Assembly: GCF_010726955.1 (NCBI RefSeq)
Contig: NZ_AP022603.1
Span: 2,666,001-2,730,000 of the forward strand
Direction: 5' to 3'
From: Mycolicibacterium fallax
GTDB lineage: Bacteria > Actinomycetota > Actinomycetes > Mycobacteriales > Mycobacteriaceae
DNA: 64,000 bases
Part shown: piece by piece, positions 48,698-56,999 of the stretch
Layout of the letters: every line of letters begins with the position of its first letter
Numbering within the stretch: position 1 is the first letter of the stretch
Made by a program: the position numbers and the translations under genes
The notes under the pieces: generated by a model
Told to the model about the DNA's origin: nothing
Databases searched by the model: none
The model's input: only the letters and a program-made list of their open reading frames with translations

Positions 48698-49857
48698 GCC
48701 ACACCCGGTTCCCGCGGCAGCCCGAGGCCGCGCTCGGCGATGATGGTCCGCTGGATCTCGCTGGCACCGCCGGGAATCGTCCACTCCCAGGAACCAATGA
48801 AGTCGAGCACCCAGGAACCCGATTCCCAGCCGCTGGACTGCGGTTTGGTCAGCACGGTGTGCGCGGCCACCCCGCCGAGTTCGGCACCGAAGTCGGTCAT
48901 CCGTTGCAGCAGTTCGCTGTAGTACAGCTTGACGATGGAAGCGTCGGCGGCCCCGGCGGTGCCGGCGTGGCTGCGCTCCACCAGGTCTGCGCACAGACCG
49001 CGCAGCCCGGCGATCTCGATCTCGAAACCGGCCAGCCGGTCCGCGGCCACCGCGTCCCCGGGCGGGCAGGCCGCCGCCAGCCACCGCAGTCCGGCGTTGC
49101 CGAGGCGTTCGGCCAACTCCAGCATGGTCATCCCGCGTTCGGCGCCCAGGGTCGCCTGGGCGACCTGCCAGCCGGCGTTCTCCGCCCCGATCAGATTCGC
49201 CTCGGGAATCCGGACATCGTTGAGGAACACCTCGCAGAAGTGCGAGTCCCCCAGCGCATTCCGGATCGGCCGAACCGTGACCCCGGGGCTGCGCATGTCC
49301 ATCAGGAAGTAGGAGATGCCGCGGCGCTTCGGGGCGTCGGGGTCGGTGCGGGCCAGCAGCAGGCACCAGTCGGCGTGCGCGCCGCCGCTGGCCCACAGCT
49401 TCTGGCCGTTGACGACGAACTCGTCGCCGTCGCGGCGGGCGGTGGTGCGCAGCGACGCCAGATCGGAGCCGGCCTCCGGTTCGGAGAAACCCTGCACCCA
49501 GATCTCCCCGTCGAGGATCGCCGGCAGGTGCCTGCGGCGCTGCTCGTCGGTGCCGGCGACCAGCAGGGTGGAGGCCGCGTGGTGGATGCCGACGAAGGCC
49601 AGCACCAGCCGCGGCGCGTCGTGCGCGGCCAGCTCGGAGTACAGCACCACCTGGTGGGCCATCGACATGCCACCGCCCCATTCGGCGGGCCAGTGCGGCA
49701 CCGCGTATCCCGCGGCGTGCAGTGTCGCGAACCAATCCTGCTGGAACGCCGCGAATTCCGTCTCGCTGGTGTCGGCCTGGGTCGCCCGCCAGTCGGTCGG
49801 CACGTGTTCGGCGCACCAGGCCCGCACCTGCTCCCGGAACGCCTGCGGGTCGGTCAC
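48694..49857 (-). CDS. acyl-CoA dehydrogenase, long subunit (387 residues)
   Basis: A full-length-type dehydrogenase: HWPAEWGGG near the N-terminus, the FAD/substrate motif QGFSEPEAGSDLASLRTTA and NGQKLWASGGAHADWCL in the beta-domain, and GGASEIQRTIIAERGLGLPR at the C-terminus. It follows the 304-residue fadE by a GTGA overlap and precedes the 347-residue one. Predicted to pair with the latter as a heterotetramer (inference). Confidence 0.9.
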   Translation of the reverse strand: MTDPQAFREQVRAWCAEHVPTDWRATQADTSETEFAAFQQDWFATLHAAGYAVPHWPAEWGGGMSMAHQVVLYSELAAHDAPRLVLAFVGIHHAASTLLVAGTDEQRRRHLPAILDGEIWVQGFSEPEAGSDLASLRTTARRDGDEFVVNGQKLWASGGAHADWCLLLARTDPDAPKRRGISYFLMDMRSPGVTVRPIRNALGDSHFCEVFLNDVRIPEANLIGAENAGWQVAQATLGAERGMTMLELAERLGNAGLRWLAAACPPGDAVAADRLAGFEIEIAGLRGLCADLVERSHAGTAGAADASIVKLYYSELLQRMTDFGAELGGVAAHTVLTKPQSSGWESGSWVLDFIGSWEWTIPGGASEIQRTIIAERGLGLPREPGVA

Positions 49858-50768
49858 GGCGTGTACAGCCCGGTCAGACCGCGCCGCCCGATCCGGGTGG
49901 CGAGCAACTCGCGGGTGGCCGAAAGGCCGTGCGGCAGCCGGCGCAGCGGCTGGCTGTAGCGCGACACCCAGCTCAGGGTGGTCTCGTCGCAGAACCCGGA
50001 GGCCCCGTGCAGCTGGTGGCAGACCCGGAACACCACCTCGGCGGCCTCGATGGCGGCCGCGCGCAGCGCCAGCGCATCATCGACGGCGTCCTCGGGTGCG
50101 GCGTGGCCGCTCCACAGCGCGTACTTGGCCAGCATCTCCAGGCCGGAGCGTTCCACCTCCGCGTCGGTGAGCTGGAACTGCGCGCCCTGGAACTTCGCCA
50201 GCGGCTGGCCGAACTGCTGGCGCAATCGCACGTGCGCGACGGTCAGCTCGATGGCGCGATCCAGCATCCCCAGCAGCGTCCAGCAGCCGAGCACCAGCCC
50301 CATCGCCAGCGCGGCATCGGACTGCTGCCCGCCGGCATCGAGCTCCAGCTCGCGGACGAACCCGTCGTGCACCGGGCCGCGGGGCGCGGCGGTGTGCAGC
50401 CGGCCGTCGAGGGTGACGGCGGTCCAGGTCAGCTCCAGCCCGCCGATCGGGGCGGCCGGGTTGGTGTCGGCGACCACCAGCAGGGCATCGGTGTCGCCGA
50501 CCCGGGCCAGCCGCTCGGCCACCGGGTACGGCAGCAGCGCATGGCCGGCTGCCCGGCACAGCGCGGCGGCGGCCTCGGCGGATTCGGCGTCGGCGTACGG
50601 TTCCAGCTCCCAGGCGCCCAGGCCGGCCAGTACCGACGTGCCGAGTTCCGCGCGGCGAGCCGGGTCGGCCTCGGCGGCCAACAGCAGCTCGTCGCCGCCG
50701 GCGGCGGCGAACGCACGCCGGGCTTCGCGGCCGTATTCCAGGGCTTCCTCGGACAGTTCCAGGATCAT
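49854..50768 (-). CDS. acyl-CoA dehydrogenase, short subunit (304 residues)
   Basis: A short acyl-CoA dehydrogenase-like protein: EEALEYGREARRAFAAAGGD at the start, LRQQFGQPLAKFQGAQFQLTDAEV in the helical domain, and QLHGASGFCDETTLSWVSRY in place of the usual GGxGYTxE segment. It lacks the QGFSEPEAGSD-type motif. Size and divergence fit the partner subunit of a heteromeric enzyme. The ATG at 50768 overlaps the stop of the 385-residue fadE. Confidence 0.83.
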   Translation of the reverse strand: MILELSEEALEYGREARRAFAAAGGDELLLAAEADPARRAELGTSVLAGLGAWELEPYADAESAEAAAALCRAAGHALLPYPVAERLARVGDTDALLVVADTNPAAPIGGLELTWTAVTLDGRLHTAAPRGPVHDGFVRELELDAGGQQSDAALAMGLVLGCWTLLGMLDRAIELTVAHVRLRQQFGQPLAKFQGAQFQLTDAEVERSGLEMLAKYALWSGHAAPEDAVDDALALRAAAIEAAEVVFRVCHQLHGASGFCDETTLSWVSRYSQPLRRLPHGLSATRELLATRIGRRGLTGLYTP

Positions 50769-51922
50769 GACGCCGCCAGCATGGCCCGGGACAGCAGGAT
50801 TCGCTGCATCTCGATGCTGCCGGAGGACACCGTGGACGCCTGCGAGTAGCGCCAATGGTCCTGCACCTCGCCGCGGAACCAGCCGTAGCGGTCCCCGTCG
50901 GCCGGCGCGGCGGCCAGGATCTCCATCAGTACCTCCGCGCTGTCCTGGTCGAGTTTGGTCACCGCGATCCGGTAACCGGAGGCGTCCCCGGGCCCGACCT
51001 TGCCGTCGGCCTGGGCGGCCACCAGCCGATAGGCCAGCAGCCGGGCCCGCCTGCAGTGCACCAGCATCCGCGCCCAGCGGGCCCGCAGCTCCCCCGGCAG
51101 GTCGTCCCAGGCCTGCCCGAGGATGCCGGGTGCGGCGTGCAGCAACCGCTCGCAGCGGGCGTAGCGGGCGATCCCGACGCGTTCGAAGGACAGCACGTCC
51201 CCGACGATGGACCAGCCGGCGCCGACCTCACCGAGCACGTCGGCCTCGGTGACCCGCAGGTTGTCGAAGAACACCTCGTTGAGGTGGTGCGGACCGAGCA
51301 TGGAGCGGATCGGCCGGACCTGGATGGCCGGGTCCGACATCGGGACCAGGAAAATGGTCAGGCCGGCCTGCTTCTTGCCGCCCGGTTCGAGCTTGGTGGT
51401 GCGCGCCAACAGGAAACACCACTGCGCCATGGTCGCGTAGGAGGTCCAGATCTTCTGGCCGTTGATCAACCAGCCGTCGTCGTCGCGGGTGGCGAAGGTG
51501 CGCAGCGACGCCAGGTCCGAGCCGGCCTCGGGTTCGGAGAAGCCCTGGCACCAGATCACCTCACCGGCCGCGATCGGCGGCAGGTGGGTGCGCTGCTGGG
51601 CCTCGGTGCCGTGCCGCATGATGATCGGCCCGACCCAGTTCACCCCCATGTACTGGGCACCGCGCGGTTCGTGGTGGGCCCACATCTCCTCGCGCACGAC
51701 GGTCTGTTCCCACGCCGTGCTGTCCCGGCCGCCGAACCGCGCGGGCCAGGAGCTGCACAGCATGCCGTCCTCGGCGAGTGTCTTGCAGAAGCGTTGGGCG
51801 ACTTGCAGATCCGCGGGATCATCACTGAACGCCCCGAGGTAGTCGTGCGGCACCTGGTCGGCGACCAGCTCACGCAGTTGTGTGCGCAGCGCGGCGGCGC
51901 CCTCACCCATGTCGAAGTCCAC
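50765..51922 (-). CDS. acyl-CoA dehydrogenase, long subunit (385 residues)
   Basis: Long-type dehydrogenase with SWPARFGGRDSTAWEQ, CQGFSEPEAGSDLASLRTFA, NGQKIWTSYATMAQWCFLLART and C-terminal SSGSIEMQRILLSRAML. The GTG at 51922 is used since AGAAGGGG lies upstream; it overlaps the CoA-transferase stop by 20 nt. An ATG at 51910 would reduce the overlap to 8 nt but has no ribosome site. First of four consecutive fadE genes. Confidence 0.9.
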   Translation of the reverse strand: MDFDMGEGAAALRTQLRELVADQVPHDYLGAFSDDPADLQVAQRFCKTLAEDGMLCSSWPARFGGRDSTAWEQTVVREEMWAHHEPRGAQYMGVNWVGPIIMRHGTEAQQRTHLPPIAAGEVIWCQGFSEPEAGSDLASLRTFATRDDDGWLINGQKIWTSYATMAQWCFLLARTTKLEPGGKKQAGLTIFLVPMSDPAIQVRPIRSMLGPHHLNEVFFDNLRVTEADVLGEVGAGWSIVGDVLSFERVGIARYARCERLLHAAPGILGQAWDDLPGELRARWARMLVHCRRARLLAYRLVAAQADGKVGPGDASGYRIAVTKLDQDSAEVLMEILAAAPADGDRYGWFRGEVQDHWRYSQASTVSSGSIEMQRILLSRAMLAAS

Positions 51923-53063
51923 GGGTCCCCTTCTGTTGGATTTCGTTGAGTACCTCGGCGGTGTCGGCACCCAGTTCCGGCGCGTACCCGGCGACGTGCC
52001 CCGGAGTCCGGGAGAACCAGGTCGGCACCCCGGGAAAGCGCACCGGACCGTGCGGGGTCTGCACGGTCTCGAACAGCCCGACCGCGGCCAGGTGCGGATC
52101 GTCGAACAACGCCCCCGGCGAGTGGATCGGCGCGGCCGGAATTTCCAATTCGCGGAACAGTTCCAGCCAGTCGGCGGTGGTGCGTTCGGCCAGCGTCTCG
52201 GCGATCAGGCCGTAGACGGTGTCGATGTGCCGGGCCCGGTCGGCCAGGGTGGCGTATTCGTCGGTGGCCCAGGCGGGTTGGACGGCGCCGACGAACGCGT
52301 CCCAGTGCTTGTCGTTGTAGATCAGCGCGGCGATGTGGCCGTCCTTGGTGGCGTACGGGCGCCGGTTCGGGGCGACCGTGCGCGGGTACACCGCCGGCCC
52401 CAGCGGCGGGTCGAACATGGCGCCGTTGGCGTGCTCGACGAGCATGAAGGCGGCCATCGTCTCGAACATCGAGACCTCGACCTCCTGGCCCTCGCCGGTG
52501 CGCTCGCGGTGGAACAGCGCCATCATGGTGGCGTACAGCGCGGTCAGCCCGCCGACCTTGTCGGCGATGATGGTGCCGACGTAGCTGGCCTCGCCGGTGA
52601 GCTGCTCCTGCACGTGCGGCAACCCGCATTCGGCCTGAATGGTGTCGTCGTAGGCCGGCCGGTCGGCCTCCGGCCCGCGGCGACTGTAGCCGTAGCAGTT
52701 GGTGTAGACGATCGACGGATTGGCCTGTGCCACCGCCTCATAACCGAAGCCGAGCCGTTCGATCGCCTTGGCGCGCATGGAATGGATGAACACGTCGGCG
52801 TCGGCGATCAGCGCCCACAACGCCGCCGCGCCCTGCTCGGTGCGCAGGTCCAGCACCACGCTGCGCTTGCCGCGGTTGACGTTGACGAACACCCCGGACA
52901 TCCCCGGGGCGGGCCCGACCGAGATGTAGCGGGTGTTGTCCCCGGCCGGCGGCTCGACCTTGATGACGTCGGCGCCCATGTCGGCCATGATCTGGGTGCA
53001 GTACGGCCCCATCACCATCGCGGTCAGGTCGACGACCCGGATCCCGCGCAGCGGCCCGGTCAC
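51903..53063 (-). CDS. CaiB/BaiF-type (class III) CoA transferase
   Basis: A 386-residue class III CoA transferase that moves CoA between an acyl-CoA and a carboxylate. The N-terminal motif RGIRVVDLTAMVMGPYCTQI and MGADVIKVEPPAGD are typical; catalytic Asp168 lies in IIADKVGGL. In this operon it could activate a ring-opened acid or recycle CoA. GTG start overlaps the SDR stop. Confidence 0.92.
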   Translation of the reverse strand: MTGPLRGIRVVDLTAMVMGPYCTQIMADMGADVIKVEPPAGDNTRYISVGPAPGMSGVFVNVNRGKRSVVLDLRTEQGAAALWALIADADVFIHSMRAKAIERLGFGYEAVAQANPSIVYTNCYGYSRRGPEADRPAYDDTIQAECGLPHVQEQLTGEASYVGTIIADKVGGLTALYATMMALFHRERTGEGQEVEVSMFETMAAFMLVEHANGAMFDPPLGPAVYPRTVAPNRRPYATKDGHIAALIYNDKHWDAFVGAVQPAWATDEYATLADRARHIDTVYGLIAETLAERTTADWLELFRELEIPAAPIHSPGALFDDPHLAAVGLFETVQTPHGPVRFPGVPTWFSRTPGHVAGYAPELGADTAEVLNEIQQKGTRGLRHG

Positions 53064-53977
53064 GCCGATCCCCCACCGGCCATCGCGAAGCTGTCACCGA
53101 TGTGCCGATTGTGCCCGTCGGGCACCACCGGCAGGATCCATGGGTCGCGCAGATTGCGGATGCCGTCGATCTGCGCGGCGACGTCCTCCATCGTCCAGGA
53201 CGGCCGGTACACCCCGGGTGCTTCGGCGACCGCGATCCGGGCGATCCGGCCGGCGATCGCGGCGTACATTTCGCCGGTGACCGAACAGGTTTCGTGTGCC
53301 AGCCAGCCGACCGCGGGCGCGACCAGATCGGCGCCCATCGGCGGGTAGGCCGAGGTGTCCAGCCCCTCGGCCATCCGGGTCAGCGCGGCGGGCGCGATGA
53401 CGTTGCATTTGATGCCGGCCTCGGCGCCCTCGAGTGCGGCCACATTGGACAGCCCGACGATGCCGGACTTGGCGGCGGCGTAGTTGGCGACCTGGTGGTT
53501 GCCGTACAACCCGCCGATCGACGAGGTCAGCACCACCCGGCCGTAGCCGGCCGCGCGCATCCGGGCGAAGGCCGGTTGCAGGACGTGAAACGCGCCGCGC
53601 AGGTGTACATCGAGAACCGCGTCGAAATCCTCGGGTGTCATTTCCGCCAGCGGTGCCCGCCGCACGTTGCCGGCGTTGTGGATCAGCGCGTCGACGCGGC
53701 CGAACGCGGACACCGCGGTGTCGATGATCGCCGCGCCGCCCTCCGGCGTGGCCACCGATGCGCTGCAACCGACCGCCTCGCCGCCGGCCGCGACGATCTC
53801 CTCGACGACGGCGGCGGCCGGCCCGGGATCGGCTCCCGCGCCGGTCAGTTCACCGCCGACATCGTTGACGACGACCCGGGCCCCGCGCGCGGCGAGCAGC
53901 AGCGCGTATTCCCGGCCGAGTCCACGCCCGGCGCCGGTGACCACGGCGACGCGGCCGTCGAAGCGCAGTTCGGTCAC
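53060..53977 (-). CDS. short-chain dehydrogenase, 17-beta-HSD4-like
   Basis: A 305-residue SDR with TGAGRGLGREYALLLAARGA, VVNDVGGE, HNAGNVRRAP, catalytic LTSSIGG and YAAAKSG. The VNDxGG signature and the ~50-residue C-terminal extension are those of the (3R)-hydroxyacyl-CoA dehydrogenase domain of HSD17B4-like enzymes, so it may act on hydroxyacyl-CoA or a steroid-like alcohol. GTG overlaps the stop of the monooxygenase gene. Confidence 0.88.
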   Translation of the reverse strand: MTELRFDGRVAVVTGAGRGLGREYALLLAARGARVVVNDVGGELTGAGADPGPAAAVVEEIVAAGGEAVGCSASVATPEGGAAIIDTAVSAFGRVDALIHNAGNVRRAPLAEMTPEDFDAVLDVHLRGAFHVLQPAFARMRAAGYGRVVLTSSIGGLYGNHQVANYAAAKSGIVGLSNVAALEGAEAGIKCNVIAPAALTRMAEGLDTSAYPPMGADLVAPAVGWLAHETCSVTGEMYAAIAGRIARIAVAEAPGVYRPSWTMEDVAAQIDGIRNLRDPWILPVVPDGHNRHIGDSFAMAGGGSA

Positions 53978-55830
53978 GTCAGCTCGAGGCCTTCCAGGTC
54001 GCCGCGGTCGCGCCACTGGGCGAGCAGGTCGCCGAACTCGTAGAAGCCCGGCGAGTAGAAGTCGCCGAGGAAGCCACCGTTGTTCACCGCCGCGCCGCGC
54101 CCCTCGTTGTTGTAATAGCCGGGCGTGCAGGAGAGTTCGAACGCCGAGTTGTCGAGCGCGAGTTCCCGAACGGTGTCCACCCAGCCCTGCTGGCCGGCCT
54201 CGCTGGGTTCGACGGTGCCGGCGCCGCGCTTCTGCGCTTCGGCGATGATGTAGGCGATGTGTTCGGCCTGCTGCTCGAACATCGCCGTGGTGTTGGCCGA
54301 AACGCCGCCCTGGATGAATCCGGTGAAGAACTGGTTCGGGAAGCCGCGGCTGGTCATCCCGTGCAGCGTCTGATACCGATCGTGCCAGTAGTCGAACAGC
54401 GACAGTCCGTCGCGGCCTTCGATGCGGTCGATGGCGTAGCGGCGACTCAGCTCGGTGGAGATCTCGAATCCGCTGGCGAACACCACGCAGTCCACCTCGT
54501 ACTCGACCCCGTCGGCGACGATGCCCTTCTCGGTCAGCCGCTCCACGCCCTTGGTCTCCGAGACGTCGACCAGCCGCACGTTGGGCAGATTGAACGCCGG
54601 CAAATAGGTCTCGCTCGACGTCGGCCGCTTGCACATGAACCGGTAGTACGGCTTGAGGGCCTCGGCGGTCTGCGGATCGTCCACCAGATCATCGATGCGG
54701 CGACGCAGCCGCTCCATGATCTTGTAGTCCTCCTCCTCCCGGATCGCCATGATCTCTTCCAGGCCCAGGGCCGCCGGGTTCTCCGCGCCGGCGATCCGCG
54801 CGGACATGTTGCGGCCCAGCTCGGTCCAGAAGTCGCAGACCAGATCCGGCTGCCCGAACACCACCCCGACAAACGGTGACCAGTTGTGGAAGTTGCGCTT
54901 GCGCTCCTCCTGCCAGCCGGGCTGCAGCTCGGCCGCCCACTGCGGGTCGGTCGGGGGGTTGGATCGCGCGTCCACCGACGACGGGGTGCGCTGGAACACG
55001 ATGAGTTCCTTGGCGTCTCGGCCCAGGTGCGGCACCAGCTGGACGCCGGTGGCACCGGTTCCCACCAGCGCGACCCGCTTGCCGGCCAGCTTGTGCAGGC
55101 CGCCGGTCCCATCACCGCCGGTGTAGTCGTAGTCCCACCGCGCCGAGTGGAAGGCGTGCCCGCCGGCCGCCAGGTACTCCTGAATCCCCGGGATTCCGGG
55201 CAGTTTCGGCTTGTTGTAGGAGCCCTGCGCCATCACCACGAACCGGGCGCGCAGCTCGTCGCCGCGGTTGGTGGTGACCCGCCAGCGGCGAAGGTCGTCA
55301 TCCCAGCGCAGCGTCTCGACCTGCGTGGAGAAGATGGCGCCGTCGTAGAGACCGAAATGCTTGGCCATCCGCTGGCAGTGCGCGAAGATCTCGGCGCCGT
55401 CGGCGAACTTTTTGCTCGGCACGAAGCCGAGTTCCTCCAGCATCGGGATGTAGCAGTAGGCGTCGTTGTCGCACTGGATGCCCGGGAAGCGGTTCCAGTA
55501 CCAGACCCCACCGAAGTCGCCGGCCATGTCGATGACGCGGATGTCGGTGACGCCGGCCTTCTTCAGGTATGCACCGGCCAGCAGTCCGGCGAAGCCGCCG
55601 CCGAGCACCAGCACCTCGACGTCGTTGTCGATCCGATCGCGCGGCGTGACCGGGGTGTAGGGATCCAGCTCGTAGAGGTCGGCGAGATCGCCGTCGAGGT
55701 CGAGGTATTGCGCCGCACCTTCGGTGCGGACCCGCTTCTGGCGTTCGGCGGCGTACCGGGCCCGCATCGCCTCGATGTCGACGTCCTGCGGGACCTCGGT
55801 GGGTCCGCACTCGGTGACGGCCTCGGTCAT
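53974..55830 (-). CDS. flavin-containing (Baeyer-Villiger-type) monooxygenase
   Basis: A 618-residue class B flavoprotein monooxygenase. After an ~70-residue N-terminal extension come the FAD motif GGGFAG (77-82), the family segment GGVWYWNRFPGIQCD, the Baeyer-Villiger-like fingerprint region HAFHSARWDYD (~225-235) and the NADPH motif VGTGATG (256-262). The sequence resembles cyclohexanone or steroid monooxygenases, which turn ketones into lactones or esters. The ATG at 55830 overlaps the LLM gene stop. Confidence 0.9.
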   Translation of the reverse strand: MTEAVTECGPTEVPQDVDIEAMRARYAAERQKRVRTEGAAQYLDLDGDLADLYELDPYTPVTPRDRIDNDVEVLVLGGGFAGLLAGAYLKKAGVTDIRVIDMAGDFGGVWYWNRFPGIQCDNDAYCYIPMLEELGFVPSKKFADGAEIFAHCQRMAKHFGLYDGAIFSTQVETLRWDDDLRRWRVTTNRGDELRARFVVMAQGSYNKPKLPGIPGIQEYLAAGGHAFHSARWDYDYTGGDGTGGLHKLAGKRVALVGTGATGVQLVPHLGRDAKELIVFQRTPSSVDARSNPPTDPQWAAELQPGWQEERKRNFHNWSPFVGVVFGQPDLVCDFWTELGRNMSARIAGAENPAALGLEEIMAIREEEDYKIMERLRRRIDDLVDDPQTAEALKPYYRFMCKRPTSSETYLPAFNLPNVRLVDVSETKGVERLTEKGIVADGVEYEVDCVVFASGFEISTELSRRYAIDRIEGRDGLSLFDYWHDRYQTLHGMTSRGFPNQFFTGFIQGGVSANTTAMFEQQAEHIAYIIAEAQKRGAGTVEPSEAGQQGWVDTVRELALDNSAFELSCTPGYYNNEGRGAAVNNGGFLGDFYSPGFYEFGDLLAQWRDRGDLEGLELT

Positions 55831-56999
55831 GCGTGGACGTCCTCGGGCAGCGCGGCCGGATGCAGCGGGGCGGGCATGTCGTGGACGGCGGGGAGCACCT
55901 CGGCGGCGAACAGCCGGGTGGATTCCATCGCCTTCTCGTACGGCATGGTGCCGAACTGCGGGACGATGGTGACCTCGCAGAACGAGCAGGCCTCCTGGGC
56001 GGCCTTGAGCTTCTCGAACACCGTCTCCGGGGTGCCGATCAGCAGGTTGGAGGCGTGGTATCCGGGCGGCCCGCCCTTCTTCTGGTTGCCGACCTCCGAG
56101 GCCAGCAGCGCGGTGGCGCTGGCCTCCCGGTTGGCGTAGGCCTCGTAGCCCTTGACCCCGGTGAAGTTGGAGGCGTCGGCGAATCCGTAGTGCACGTTGA
56201 CATCCCGGTTCGCGGTCCAGATCCATTCCTCGGTCTGGGCGACCTCGTCCTCGCTCGGCACGCAGTACATGAACATCACGTTCTTGGGCTGGCACGGCGC
56301 CAGGCCCTCCTCGGCGCGGAAGGTGTTGACCTTGCGGACTTCCTCGCCGGCGTCGGTGATCGGCTTGTTGCCGACGAACAGCGGCACCATGCCGCGGCGG
56401 GACAGGATCTCCAGGGACTCCGCGGTCGAGGAGGAGCTGTAGATCCGGTCGTACAGGTCGGTGCTGATCGGCTCGGGTCGCAGCGACATCTCCGGGAAGG
56501 AGAAGATCTTGCCGTCGTAGGAGAACCGTTCCCCGGAGAACGCGAGCTTGAGGATGTCCAGGGTCTCGTTGAACCGGTCGCGGCTCTCCTCGCGGGGCAC
56601 GCCGACCGCGTCGAACTCGCTCTTGGACACGCCGCGGCCCAGCCCGATGGTGGTGTAGCGGCCCTTGGAAACGATGTCCAGGTAGGCGATCTGGGTGGCC
56701 AGCCGTACCGGGTTCCACCACGGCACGACGGCGACGAAGGTGCCCAGGCTGACCCGCTCGGTGCGGCCGGCGAAGTAGGTGAGCGCCTGAATCGGGTTGG
56801 GCGTCATCCCGTACGGGGTCCCGTGGTGTTCCGGGAACCAGATGCCGTCGAAGCCCAGCGGTTCGGCCAGATCGCCGAGGGCGAGCGCGGCCTGCACGCA
56901 GGCCGCGTCCGGGGTGGCCGGGGGTGTGCTGAAGTCGCCTGCGAGCACCCGCTCCCAGTCGTGGGAGTTCTGCGCCCCGGTACCGAGGTTGACCTTCAC
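55827..56999 (-). CDS. LLM-class flavin-dependent oxidoreductase
   Basis: A 390-residue luciferase-like TIM-barrel protein: GFDGIWFPEHHGTPYGMTPNPIQ near the N-terminus, VVPWWNPVRLATQIAYLD and GLGRGVSKSEFDAVG for FMN binding, and LLIGTPETVFEKLKAA at the end. It may be a two-component monooxygenase needing a separate flavin reductase, not encoded nearby. AAGGAGA precedes the GTG, whose first base is shared with the Rieske stop (TAGTG). Confidence 0.9.
   Translation of the reverse strand: MKVNLGTGAQNSHDWERVLAGDFSTPPATPDAACVQAALALGDLAEPLGFDGIWFPEHHGTPYGMTPNPIQALTYFAGRTERVSLGTFVAVVPWWNPVRLATQIAYLDIVSKGRYTTIGLGRGVSKSEFDAVGVPREESRDRFNETLDILKLAFSGERFSYDGKIFSFPEMSLRPEPISTDLYDRIYSSSSTAESLEILSRRGMVPLFVGNKPITDAGEEVRKVNTFRAEEGLAPCQPKNVMFMYCVPSEDEVAQTEEWIWTANRDVNVHYGFADASNFTGVKGYEAYANREASATALLASEVGNQKKGGPPGYHASNLLIGTPETVFEKLKAAQEACSFCEVTIVPQFGTMPYEKAMESTRLFAAEVLPAVHDMPAPLHPAALPEDVHA

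Noticed and set aside
47654-49816. A 720-codon fused acyl-CoA dehydrogenase
   Set aside because: Only the C-terminal part from 48697 is in the true frame; the rest is the +1 shadow of the neighbouring fadE, which has its own intact frame and coupled start.
53974-56721. A possible fusion of the flavin monooxygenase with an upstream ~300-residue domain
   Set aside because: The extra N-terminal part is an out-of-frame reading of the LLM gene. The ATG at 55830 overlaps the LLM stop and fits normal family length.
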